From Dyella acidisoli (GTDB lineage Bacteria > Pseudomonadota > Gammaproteobacteria > Xanthomonadales > Rhodanobacteraceae): a stretch of DNA of 64,000 bases. Shown one piece after another: positions 50,201 through 54,594 of this stretch. The stretch is taken from contig NZ_BSOB01000017.1 in NCBI RefSeq assembly GCF_030160295.1, positions 112,984 to 176,983 on the forward strand, given 5' to 3'. Below the pieces are notes generated by a model, which was not told the origin of the DNA, ran no database searches, and saw only the letters and a list, made by a program, of their open reading frames with translations. Position numbers and translations under genes: made by a program. Numbering within the stretch: the first letter of the stretch is position 1; each line of letters opens with the position of its first letter.

Positions 50201-51066
50201 ATGGTGCCTGTATTCGAGACTGTGGAATACGAGGCGGCGATAACGCCCACTCCGCCGGCACCACCGTTCGCGGCGGCGCCGCCGGTGCCGGCATTCCCAC
50301 CCATAACCGTACCGGCATTGCCAAATACGACGCCGGACGAGAGTGAAACGCCCGTACCGCCAGCGCCGCCGCCGCCGCCGCCGCTTAAGTAGCGTGCGCC
50401 CCATAGACGACCACCATTGCCACCGGTACCACCTTGGATGACCTGGCCAGCGCCAGTCTGATAGCTCGCATTGGTGCCTGTGATGGCCAATGCGGTTCCG
50501 CCGCCGCCACCACCGCCGCCGCCACCAGCCCCAGGGACTGTGTACCCCCCGCGTACGGTGGCAATAAAGCTGGAACCGGTGGCCCCGTTGCCGCCAGCAC
50601 CACCGGTGAGCGAAGTGGTGGGAAGGCTGCCACCGGCGCCAACGGTGGCCGTGGTCGTACCAGCCCCGCCCCCTACACCGGCGACGCTGGGGCTCGTTTG
50701 ACTGGAAAAGTAGCTGCCACGGGCGCCGGCTTGGCCCGCCGCGCCGCCGCCGCCGCCGTAAGGCAAGAAGCTGTTGTTACCGCCGCTGCCTGGGGCACTA
50801 GTCGGTGTGCCTCCAGCGCCACCATTCCCACCACGCTGACCGCCTCCGTTGCCGCCTGTGCTTTGGGCCTTCACTTGCATCGGAGTGGCCACACTGATCA
50901 TGCCGAGCAAGGCGATGCTGCAAGCCAAGGCGAGCGGGCGTTTTGCGCCTAAGGATGGCAGGCTTTCCCGTCGCACCATGCCGCCTTGTGGTAAGTGAAC
51001 GAGTTCAGAAGCCACTTGCAGGACGCGTAGGGCGCGGTTCCAAACGAGGCGATAGATGCGGTTCAT
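35278..51066 (-). CDS. Giant autotransporter adhesin (5262 aa)
   Basis: A type Va autotransporter of 5262 residues in one uninterrupted frame. The extended signal region (ESPR) MNRIYRLVWNRALRVLQVAS is followed by a hydrophobic core (about 44-60) and AQ cleavage site near 68. A Gly-rich, PGRS-like zone spans about 69-390, a second one about 1670-2093. Between and after are dozens of passenger-associated repeats (LTGTNTYTGGTTI, GTLQIGNGGTTG), predicted to form a right-handed beta-helix, and four 295-residue modules (listed separately). A pre-barrel helix (MDDERNLRDAV) and a barrel (about 4985-5262) ending LTYSF complete it. It likely mediates adhesion or aggregation. No protease motif was seen. 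A sulfotransferase gene lies just upstream. Confidence 0.93.
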   Translation of the reverse strand: MNRIYRLVWNRALRVLQVASELVHLPQGGMVRRESLPSLGAKRPLALACSIALLGMISVATPMQVKAQSTGGNGGGQRGGNGGAGGTPTSAPGSGGNNSFLPYGGGGGAAGQAGARGSYFSSQTSPSVAGVGGGAGTTTATVGAGGSLPTTSLTGGAGGNGATGSSFIATVRGGYTVPGAGGGGGGGGGGTALAITGTNASYQTGAGQVIQGGTGGNGGRLWGARYLSGGGGGGAGGTGVSLSSGVVFGNAGTVMGGNAGTGGAAANGGAGGVGVIAASYSTVSNTGTIQGGIGGGGGAGHLTSGTGGNGGTGASLASGITLTNSGSISGGSSTATSAGCPYGGCLAGAGGAGVMADSNNTIIDSGSISGAAGAYAIDLTGSSNTVKLLSGYSLIGNIFSTRGNGNILDLDGSANASFNVALVSGGFDSYQKNGASTWTLTGTSSLPMSWVINAGMLSISATGSLGSSAGTVTLDGGTLQTTDANHTLSQALLVSPSGGTLLASNGLILAGQSTGSAVGSLTLNVTGNVNQTAGAIQLAGLTGNVSGSVTLDEVANQISTLGTFNSGDFTLADGSSLTITGTVTNGSTANSISTLGTLSETGTGSLNGGSYSFSATGDISLTGRNNNFSTLASASSSSGNFTLYDTWALAITGSVAAQTANFTDGQGITVTGSIATTGSTGTTITAGTVLQIGAGGSSGTISGNVIANGVLDFDRTDTVNFAGAISGSGALTQQAGTLILTGTNSYTGSTTISNGTLQIGDGGTSGWIAGNVTDNGTLVFNRSDAVSFTGTILGGGALVQAGSGTLILDNTYYTGGTTISAGTLQIGDGGTTGSLTGDVIDNGTLAFNRNDAISFSGTITGSGGLVQAGSGTLTLNSADTYTGGTTINAGTLALTGSGSVSGSSDINVANGATFDISGSTNPVSVVSLDGDGSVNLGSQTLTLSRASGTFAGVIGGSAGLILQGGNETLAGNNTYTGGTTISSGTLQLGNGGTTGWITGDVINNGTLVFNRSDAVSFTSAITGNGALVQAGSGTLTLNGTYGGSTKVRQGTLILGDASHATASIAGDAQVDTGGTLRGFGTIGGNLSMLTGATLSPGDTTTAIGTLTVSGNFTAAQGSVLNLSFGAPGANFQTSGQGSRIVVGGNLILNGVTLNVSDAGGMGPGMYNVFTYTGTLSESHGGITLGSTPAGQNLAIQQLAASKQINLIDATGFTLDFWNANGQASSTTMGGGSGTWSATASVWTDTNGDVTASMAPQPGFAIFGGASGAVTVDNSAGSVSVTGLQFASDSYSLSGDTLTLIGSGGTAPVIRVGDGSSAASGMTATISNVIAGSSGINKTDLGTLILTGTNTYTGGTTISGGTLQLGNGSTTGSIIGNVVDNGTLIFNRSDAVTFGGAISGNGALVQQGGGTLILAGTDTYTGGTTINAGSLQIGNGGTAGSITGNVVDNGTLVFNRSDAVTFSGTLSGSGALVQQGNGMLILTGTDTHTGGTTISGGTLQIGNGGSTGSIFGNVIDNGALIFNRSGVVLFDGAISGTGSLTQSGSGTLILTAANNYSGTTTISGGILQIGNGGTVGGIGNILDNATLQFDSSNNITLSGVVSGSGSVVQAGTSILTLTGANTFTGGVAVKSGTLQLGDGITSISLIGHSGSYAARAYGTGTLNIATRVSVTGYSGRNGATGYQGTNYAFANGYKYGGSSGGAGANGGAGMAGVFAGGNAHITHAGTINGGNGGNAGFGGNGGNNSQGNGYSGGTGGVGGTGGAGILVNGAMTLGNTSSISGAAGGIGGDGGRGGYGFGYAGRTGNGGNGGDGGTGGAGGAGIFATGSVAFSNTGTISGAAGAHGGSGGFGGISYSHVNDTGGTGGTGATGGAGGAGIFATGNASYANSGTVSGAAGGNGGIGGNGGNGPIGGAGGSGGNGASGGTGIYASGNATFSNLATITAGTGGSGGTGGMGALSYGNGGSIGPSGNGGVGGLGGAGGTGIFAGAGAAITNAGNISGGAGGRGGEGGGGGNSYGGVSGIGGNGSTGGAGGAGIVGGLGATIVNSGTISGGAGGSGGNAGSGGTNLNHSSAPNGSSGVAGSVGSGGAGVIGQGNVTLTNSGIISGGLYGDGITRADAVDFSGGGNTLQLQAGFTFVGNVVSSGGDTLALGGDTNASGGNRFDVSQIGAVGSGLEYQGFSSFKKTGASTWLLTGTDTNSLNWTIDAGVLAGDTNSVQGNIVDDATLSFAQTFDGVYAGSISGNGAVLKQGSGTLTLNGSNTYTGLTDVQQGTLVVGDATHATAAITGNAQVDTGSTLRGFGTIGGNLLVQSGGMLSPGNATTAIGTLTVSGSLTAAQGSVVNIALGAPGTNFKTPGQSSSIKVGGDLVLNGVTLNVSNAGGMGPGLYNVFTYGGTLSESNGGITLGTTPAGESLSIQTLAASKQINLIDATGLQLNFWNANGQASATALGGGSGIWSATSAMWTDANADVTAAMTPQPGFAIFGGASGAVTVDGSAGNVSASGMQFVSDGYTLTGDTLTLISSGSTAPVIRVGDGSGAASGMTATINDVIAGTNGLNKTDLGTLILTGTNTYTGDTTISAGTLALGNGGTTGSIVGNVLNNGTLVFNRSDAARFNGTISGSGSVVQNSSGSLLFTSDNSYSGGTTINGGILQLGNGGTAGLITGDVINNGRLIFNRIDAIGFNGNMTGNGTLVQQGTGTLILTTSNSFSGGTQINNGTIAVGNSGALGSGSVSMATGTQLTFIANGLTLANNVNVTGTARFDVLNGQSATLSGVIGDGISTGSLQKIDSGTLVLTGANTYTSGTLISGGILSVSSDSNLGASTGALVLGGGTLQITGHAFTSTSRTISLTALGSGLDIADAANTFTLSQSIFGSGGLVVSGAGTLLLTGANTYGGGTTIQAGSTLQLGDGGSIINGITDNGTLVFNHSDALNAGNAISGNGTLIQQGTGSVTLSGNDSAFTGTTTVANGTLLVGGVTSSSTTLGGNVTVNSGATLGGFGTIGGNVNVQSGAVVAPGGSSGTLMVNGNFTAAQGSVLNETYGAPGVNFQTFGSGGSLRVGGDVALNGVTLNVNNLGMGVGIYNVLSYGGALSNGDIVLGSTPAGRTVSLQNLTASKQINLIDSTGYTLNIWNANGQTSATQLGGGDGTWSAISPTWTNSNGSVPNSAMQPQPGFAIFGGVPGTVTIDASAGAVSATGMQFFTNGYVLKGDALNLIAQSSSNSATINVGDGTTASASTTATINNVMTGNSGLVKTDYGTLILGGINTYYGNTTIQQGTLALANNGSIANTSYVEVDSGAIFDISNTAHGASIPWLQGSGTVSLGTQTLTLTNAGRFDGFIQGSGGLTLTNGITQLTGSNAYTGTTTIGAGAELDLLNNGSIVDSSVNVLSGGTFSLILTNTGSSIVSLQGNGYVDTGLPSQTLTLSNAADTFNGVIGGYGALAVSSGTETLTGANTYTGLTTINGGTLALSGNGSIADSYSVTVNSGGTFDISATNSGASVTTLAGSGNVNLGAQTLTVTNASGQFYGSINGSGNLTVDTGTLLLYGANSYTGTTTINAGADVISENAQALTSTTAFHLNDGELDVMSSSLTTSAAMTLGAGTNTIGVAAPYTVQLDGQISGSGNLAFTGLGGGTLILTNGNNSYQGGTTISNQMGGITVAEVKATGALGSGDVTVGSSSALDFIGPNGSIVSAGSRTINVSGNASISFGNNTSLGSSIINMAAGSSGTIGGADIGTAQLNNAGMVIVSDATAGNAVLTNAASGTTPSGSQIGNPFAYTGGVLGFFGNSDMANATVVNNTGGAVFLTGVLGDSATISIGSLSGGGNILLGSNDDANNNPLPLTLTLGGLNHNDTISGIIDDSSFSGQSMGDGLTKIGTGTLTLTGNNTYTGVTTISNGTLQIGNGGTNGAVIGNITDNATLVFNRSDAMSYGGTITGNGSIVQQGTGTLTLDGNNSAFTGTTTVANGSLIVGSTVGNSAVLGGNVIVNSGATLLGLGTIGGDVNVQTGGSVTPGTAFGVLTVNGNFSAAQNSVLNLSFGAPALNYQSFGSGTSVMVGGNLTLDGMTLNVTDAGGMGPGIYNVFTYAGTLSETNGGITLGSTPAGQTLQLQNLTASKQINLIDTSGLTLNVWNANGQASAMRMGGGSGTWSTTSQMWTDTSGATPNVAMQPQPGFAVFGGTAGTVTVDGSSGQVSAAGMQFDVDGYVLTGDSLALTGSSGSVPVIRVGDGSSAGASMTATINNVLTGSDGLVKSDLGTLVLAGNNTYTGGTTISAGRLQIGNGGNTGAIVGNVINNGALLFDRSDAVSFGGVVSGSGSLSQIGAGSVTLTGANTYTGSTSISAGTLALSGSGSIASSSNVSIASGANFDISGSSGAVSIVSLSGNGDVNLGNHTLALIQASGHFGGAISGSGGLMLAGGSETLAGTNTYTGATIIASNATLTLTGTLATSSNVINHGTLDLSASTASVAMNNLSGDGVVALGNNSLNLDNMSGLFSGVITGNGGLMLTGGSETLSGNNTYRGGTTIDHSVLSVSSDANLGAASGGLSLNGGTLAISGHAFTSTARAITLGSGGGNLDIADTANSFTLSTALSGSGALTKSGAGSLVLTGNNSYGGGTTINAGSLQIGNGGTTGSITGNVVNNSVLIFDGSYAASFSGAISGSGSLTKEGTGTLTLTGANSYTGATTINAGSLVADSSSLASAVTDNAALVFNQTNNGTFSGAIDGNGTITKTGAGLLILDSHSSSFTGTTTVQNGTLEVGDAATPSAYLGGNVTVNSGGVLRGHGTIGGNVSNSGTVWAGGSIGTLTVNGNYVQSANGVLEVEATPDGQASLVNVSGTANLAGSALVVADSGNWLPRTQYTILTAAGGVSGQFASASSNFVFLTPTLSYGSNDVSLTLQRNNIDFNAVAKTPNEFAVATSLNKLSYGNVIYNALLLSNADTARKAFDQMSGEIHASIRTAIMDDERNLRDAVTNHLLNGAQDSGSQTGVMDNGVTVWTTATARGGNHQGDGNASTLDANGSSTLLGMDAPIGDVTHIGGVFGTGNLSDSVGALASSAHVHARHAGLYASVQTGHFQLMSGAFYGWQNINTDRHFSFPAAAGIANSQSHGNTVQAYVDGSYVFTLSHGTLAPFVDLAAQRLHTDTFAETGTAAALTGHAQSNTQTYGTLGLRGALQLNPQDTVQAHASLGWQRAWGDTRSAATMQLLSGSDAFTVQGVPVARNAMAITAGLRILATPKLSLDATYNGQFAQRVNDQAAHLSLTYSF
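38292..39176 (-). repeat. Giant-adhesin module, copy 4
   Basis: About 885 bp encoding the unit marked by 'GGMGPGIYNVFTYAGTLSE', 'ASKQINLIDTSG', WNANGQ, 'PQPGFAVFGG' and 'PVIRVGDGSS'. Boundaries approximate. This copy has SDLGTLVLAG at its end. Confidence 0.85.
41286..42168 (-). repeat. Giant-adhesin module, copy 3
   Basis: The most divergent of the four modules: 'NLGMGVGIYNVLSYGGALSN', 'STGYTLNIWNANGQ', 'PQPGFAIFGG', 'INVGDGTTAS'. About 883 bp, boundaries approximate. Confidence 0.85.
43373..44260 (-). repeat. Giant-adhesin module, copy 2
   Basis: 'GDATHATAAITGNAQVD', 'GGMGPGLYNVFTYGGTLSE', WNANGQ, 'TPQPGFAIFGG', 'PVIRVGDGSG'. Very close to copy 1. About 888 bp; directly after the second Gly-rich zone. 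Confidence 0.85.
44790..46060 (-). repeat. Second Gly-rich (PGRS-like) zone of the giant adhesin
   Basis: About 420 residues of near-tandem 33-50-residue units of the form GGxGGxGGAGG-IFATGN-SGTISGAAGG. DNA-level repetition is degenerate (GCC-rich) rather than exact. Confidence 0.85.
47036..47920 (-). repeat. Giant-adhesin module, copy 1
   Basis: 'GDASHATASIAGDAQVD', 'GGMGPGMYNVFTYTGTLSE', WNANGQ, 'PQPGFAIFGG', 'PVIRVGDGSS'. About 885 bp, boundaries approximate. Confidence 0.85.
49930..50850 (-). repeat. First Gly-rich (PGRS-like) zone of the giant adhesin
   Basis: Encodes about residues 73-380 with long Gly runs (PGAGGGGGGGGGGTALAI) and one possible disulfide, CPYGGC, rare in autotransporter passengers. 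Confidence 0.8.
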
Positions 51067-51129
51067 GACGCGATCCCTGGGATCTGGCGAGGTGGCGGGG
51101 ACAAAAGAGTGGCGCGAGGACGGCGTGCC

Positions 51130-51945
51130 CTAGACGATGCGCACGCCGCGCGGATTGAGCTGCGGATCGCGCCAGAACGAATCGTTTTCGAAGCGGCGAA
51201 ACAGATCTGGCGGCAAGATGGTTTGCCGCGCGGTCGCGCCGACACGTGAACGGACCTGATGCAAGCCCGGCGTGCCGGCACGCTTGTCGAAGCCCTTGTC
51301 GTCGAAGCTGACGCGTTCGAAATCGTGCGCGTAGAGAGGCTCGCCGATGAAGTCGTACACCGCGGCCAGTGCACGCGCGGGATCGTTCACCAGCGTGTCG
51401 TACTGCAACAGCATCAGGTTGTCGGTGTCTTCGCCGAAGTACGCTTCTTTCAGCGCGTTGTAGGCATAGCCCACCATGCCATCGCCATTGACCAAGCCTT
51501 CGGTGCGCGAATACACCGTGCCGCCGGATTGATAGTTGAAAATCGAAGAAGGCTGGAACGCGTTGTTGCGGATCAACCGCTCGATGCTGTCGACGATCCA
51601 CCCGGTGTCCCGCACACAGGCGATGACGCGTGCTTCGGGAAACAGCGTTTTCAATGCGTGCAATCGGATGCACCACACGCGGCTGGTGTCGAACACCACT
51701 TCGGCGTCCACTTCGCCGTCGTAGTAGTTGGCAAACAGCCCCCGCAGGATGCGCTGGCGTTGCGCATCATTGATGAACATCGAGAACTCGTTTTGCCCGC
51801 TCAACTCGTGGAGCAGCGTGGTGAACATGCCGCCCACCGGACCGCTCATGCCTGCATGAAAGCGCGGGTTCTGCTGCAACAAGGCAGATAGCAGCGTAGA
51901 CCCGGACCTTGGTAGGCCCGAGATGAAGTGGATGCGGCGATGCAT
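51130..51945 (-). CDS. Sulfotransferase family protein
   Basis: A 271-residue PAPS-dependent sulfotransferase fold. The 5'-phosphosulfate-binding loop is GLPRSGSTLL (residues 10-19), and the 3'-phosphate-binding region is 'ARVIACVRDTGWIVDSIERL' with the Arg and Ser. 'LQYDTLVNDPARALAAVYDF' is typical of the family's C-terminal half. The acceptor is unknown: protein tyrosine, glycan or lipid. It precedes the giant autotransporter by 63 bp on the same strand, so they are likely co-transcribed and the adhesin or its receptor chemistry may be the target; that link is inference. Confidence 0.85.
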   Translation of the reverse strand: MHRRIHFISGLPRSGSTLLSALLQQNPRFHAGMSGPVGGMFTTLLHELSGQNEFSMFINDAQRQRILRGLFANYYDGEVDAEVVFDTSRVWCIRLHALKTLFPEARVIACVRDTGWIVDSIERLIRNNAFQPSSIFNYQSGGTVYSRTEGLVNGDGMVGYAYNALKEAYFGEDTDNLMLLQYDTLVNDPARALAAVYDFIGEPLYAHDFERVSFDDKGFDKRAGTPGLHQVRSRVGATARQTILPPDLFRRFENDSFWRDPQLNPRGVRIV

Positions 51946-52090
51946 GGTTTCCCCTGTGGATAGCAGTAGAGCGTTATTCGGTGACGGCTACCCACCCTTG
52001 CAGCGTGGCAATCCGGACCGGGCGATTGACGCGGTTCACGAGTTGCCTCTGCAAAATAGGAGCGCAAGGTGGGAGCGCTCGGCCATGGCT

Positions 52091-52175
52091 GGGTATCGTG
52101 AGGACAGCGCGCAGGGCTGTCTGTAGAACAAAGACGCTACAGGCGCGGCTACCCGCCGGGTCGCAAAATGACGTC
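52091..52175 (+). repeat. Intergenic repeat, copy 1
   Basis: Core CTGTCTGTAGAACAAAGACG and GCAAAATGACGT match 53770-53856 (about three quarters identical by eye). Confidence 0.75.
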
Positions 52176-52461
52176 CCTTTGAGATCGCGTGCGGTCATCG
52201 GAAGCGGCAGGCTGTGGACGAAAGAAAAGCGTCTGGCCATGGCCCCTCTACCCAATGGCGTCGAGTATTCTGTGATGACCGTCACGCTTGACGGCGATGG
52301 GGGCAAGCTTACGGGGCGACCGGTCGGTTCGAGAGGTCGTTGCCCGGAAATTGAGACAGAGGGTTAAGCGGAATATTGACGGTGGCAAAAGCTGCCGTTT
52401 TGCGTCAGTGCGGCCTGTTCGCAGAGTGACAGTCTGCTGGCAGATTGGGCCTCGGCCGGAT

Positions 52462-52484
52462 CTGCAACGTTAGAACACTGGACT
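52462..52484 (+). promoter_or_regulatory. Shared upstream element, copy 1
   Basis: CTGCAACGTTAGAACACTGG then ACT, about 20 bp before the AraC-family GTG; compare TTTAGAACCCTGGACT before the response regulator. Role unknown. Confidence 0.4.
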
Positions 52485-52503
52485 GGATAGACAGGGATAC
52501 CTT

Positions 52504-53610
52504 GTGCAGACCATCAACGTAAATCGCGCTTATGGCGAAGCCGTGAGGCAGGCCATGGCTTCCGAAGACAGGCGGCTTGTCTATCCACCGACCCGCGGCG
52601 TGGCGTCGCCCATACCGTTGGTGCTTCGCCAGAACTTCAGCACGGCGGAAGAAACCAAGCATCTGCAAATGCTGGCGTGGAGCGATCGGCTCAGTCGTAT
52701 CCTCGATGTGCCGGTGACGCGGGCACAGGTCGTGAGGGGATTTCGCGGAGAGATCGACACCTATGTCACCCGCAAGCTGGTCTATCTGGACAGTCGCACT
52801 GATCCGATGTTGCAAGCTCGCACGGCTGCACGCATATCGTGCGACACCATGCGCGACTACTGCTTTCATATTGTGATCAAGGGCATCGCCGAGACTGAGA
52901 CAGGACACGCGCCGCGCCGCAAATCGACCCAGTTCACGCCGGGCATCCTGGCGCTGGACATGAATCAGACGATGCGGATGAAACGTCCTACACAGGCGCA
53001 GGTGCTGGCGTTCTTCCTGCCGCGCGCCACGGTGGAGGCGGTAATTCCCAACGCTGAATCGCTGCACGGCAGAGTGGTTACCTATACCTCACCACTGGCG
53101 TACCTGTTGCGCGAACACCTTTTTGCGCTGGGCCATGACCTTCCCGCCATGAGCGACGAGCAAGCCGAAAGTGCCCTGCATATCGCTGCCGACCTGATCC
53201 TGGCGGCTTTCAGCAAAGACGTGCGCACCAGTCATGGGGTCCGCGTTGCCGCACGCACAGCGATGCTCGGCCGAATCAAGCACTACATCGATCGCCATCT
53301 TCATTCCAGCGAACTGGCGCCGGAAAAAATCCTCAGCAACTTTCCCTTGGCGCGCGCCACGCTGTATCGCCTGTTCGAGGATGAGGGCGGCCTCAACCAC
53401 TACATTCGCAATTGCCGCCTGCGCGCCGCTGCCGACGAACTGGTGCGTTCGCGGTCGATCGCCGTGGCGCAGATCGGCAGTCGCCTTGGTTTCAGCTGTG
53501 CATCGGATTTCACGCGTGCATTCCGCCGGGCGTACGGTGTTGCGCCGGGAGAATTTCGCGCGCTGGGCCTGGAGTGGCTGGACGATCGGGGCCTCGCTAC
53601 GTCGGCCTAG
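52504..53610 (+). CDS. AraC-family transcriptional regulator
   Basis: A 368-residue regulator with a GTG start (QTINVNRAYG). Residues about 40-230 look like an AraC-binding-like beta domain of the AraC_binding_2 type ('SDRLSRILDVPVTRAQ', 'YCFHIVIKGIAETETG'). The C-terminal AraC HTH (about 265-360) shows 'RATLYRLFEDEGGLNHYIRN' and 'IGSRLGFSCASDFTRAFRRA' with GVAPGEFR. Ligand unknown. It is followed by a palindromic repeat and then the two-component genes in the same direction; a shared upstream element suggests linked control. Confidence 0.9.
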   Translation: MQTINVNRAYGEAVRQAMASEDRRLVYPPTRGVASPIPLVLRQNFSTAEETKHLQMLAWSDRLSRILDVPVTRAQVVRGFRGEIDTYVTRKLVYLDSRTDPMLQARTAARISCDTMRDYCFHIVIKGIAETETGHAPRRKSTQFTPGILALDMNQTMRMKRPTQAQVLAFFLPRATVEAVIPNAESLHGRVVTYTSPLAYLLREHLFALGHDLPAMSDEQAESALHIAADLILAAFSKDVRTSHGVRVAARTAMLGRIKHYIDRHLHSSELAPEKILSNFPLARATLYRLFEDEGGLNHYIRNCRLRAAADELVRSRSIAVAQIGSRLGFSCASDFTRAFRRAYGVAPGEFRALGLEWLDDRGLATSA

Positions 53611-53622
53611 TCGCGTAGTCCC

Positions 53623-53721
53623 GTTGGGTTAGCGCAGCGTAACCCAACAAAATCGCTCGTTCGCGTGATGAATCTGCGCCATGTCGAAAACGTTTGTTGG
53701 GTTACGCTGCGCTAACCCAAC
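53623..53721. repeat. Intergenic inverted repeat with perfect 29-bp arms
   Basis: Arms 53623-53651 and 53693-53721 are exact reverse complements; each also contains the GGGTTA-GCGCAGCG-TAACCC palindrome. This GTTGGGTTACGCTGCGCTAA-type repeat is widespread between genes in many Proteobacteria. It probably terminates the AraC transcript. Confidence 0.85.
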
Positions 53722-53769
53722 CTACAACGCGCGCCGAGGGGAGTGCTCAAGTTATGGCTGCACCAGCCG

Positions 53770-53856
53770 TTCGGTATCGCGGGAACCGCGCACAAGGCCG
53801 TCTGTAGAACAAAGACGCTACGCGCGTCGTTACCCATCGCGTTGCAAAATAACGTT
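53770..53856 (+). repeat. Intergenic repeat, copy 2
   Basis: Matches copy 1 (52091-52175) through GTCTGTAGAACAAAGACGCT and GCAAAATAACGT; lies immediately before the response regulator. Confidence 0.75.
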
Positions 53857-53873
53857 CTTTAGAACCCTGGACT
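53843..53873 (+). promoter_or_regulatory. Shared upstream element, copy 2
   Basis: TGCAAAATAACGTTCTTTAG then AACCCTGGACT, ending 4 bp before the response-regulator ATG, so it overlaps the position expected for a ribosome site; no standard AGGAG is seen. Confidence 0.4.
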
Positions 53874-53877
53874 CCTC

Positions 53878-54573
53878 ATGGAATTACCGGCCACCGGCCA
53901 GACTCCGCCCCTGATCCACGTGGCCATCGTGGAGGACGATCTGGGTTTCCGACGAGCCCTCACGGAGGCGATCGAGAGTGCGCAGGACATCCGGCTTGCC
54001 GGCATCGCCGGCACGCGCGCCGAAGGGCTGAAATTGCTGCAGAGTGCGCCGACCGATGTGCTGCTGGTGGATCTGGGATTGCCAGATGGCTCCGGCATTG
54101 ATGTCATCAAAGCCGCCGTGCAGCAATGGACCAGCTGCAGCGTCATGGTTGCCACTAACTTCGGCGACGAGACCCACGTCATCCGTTCGATCGAGGCTGG
54201 CGCATCGGGTTATCTGTTGAAGGACAGTTCCCCCGCAAAAATCGTCGATGAAATTCGCAGCCTGGCCAGCGGCGGCAGCCCGATCAGCCCTATCATTGCG
54301 CGACAAGTGCTTGCACGGTTTCGGCAGATCGGGGTAGGGGGCGCAAGTCCACCGATCACGCCGGACGAAACGCCGCAACTTTTGTCCGCGCGCGAGAAAG
54401 AAGTGTTGGAACTCATCACCAAGGGTTTTACGGCCAATGAAATTGCCAAGCTGATGGAGCTGTCGACCTTTACGGTGCGCAGCTTCGTGCGGCGCATCTA
54501 TACCAAACTCAAAGTCACCTCCAAGGCGGAAGCTATCTATGAAGCAAGAAGCCTGGGGCTGTTGAACGAATAG
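53878..54573 (+). CDS. NarL/FixJ-type response regulator
   Basis: A 231-residue two-component regulator. The receiver has an acidic pocket (E19-D20-D21 in VEDD), phospho-acceptor D65 in 'LLVDLGLPDGSG', and the conserved Lys in GYLLKD. The LuxR-type HTH is 'LSAREKEVLELITKGFTANE' and 'LMELSTFTVRSFVRRIYTKL'. The receiver is slightly unusual at the Thr/Ser position (VATNFG). Start ATG gives an 11-residue tail before the first strand. It ends 21 bp before the kinase gene, its likely partner. Confidence 0.93.
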   Translation: MELPATGQTPPLIHVAIVEDDLGFRRALTEAIESAQDIRLAGIAGTRAEGLKLLQSAPTDVLLVDLGLPDGSGIDVIKAAVQQWTSCSVMVATNFGDETHVIRSIEAGASGYLLKDSSPAKIVDEIRSLASGGSPISPIIARQVLARFRQIGVGGASPPITPDETPQLLSAREKEVLELITKGFTANEIAKLMELSTFTVRSFVRRIYTKLKVTSKAEAIYEARSLGLLNE

Positions 54574-54594
54574 CGAGCGCTATCCAAGCACTGC

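Larger units (their letters stand above)
51946..52503. other. Intergenic region between sulfotransferase and AraC-type gene
   Basis: Divergent control region. It contains one copy of an 85-bp repeat (52091-52175) and a short element (52462-52484) also found before the response regulator at 53878. No coding frame is supported. Confidence 0.6.

Noticed and set aside
35372..50952. Many long plus-strand frames (for example 35887-37053, 45502-47172, 47920-49206) opposite the giant adhesin
   Set aside because: They are antisense to a repetitive GC-rich gene, have low-complexity Ala/Val/Leu/Pro products and no ribosome sites; the repeat codon bias keeps the opposite strand open.
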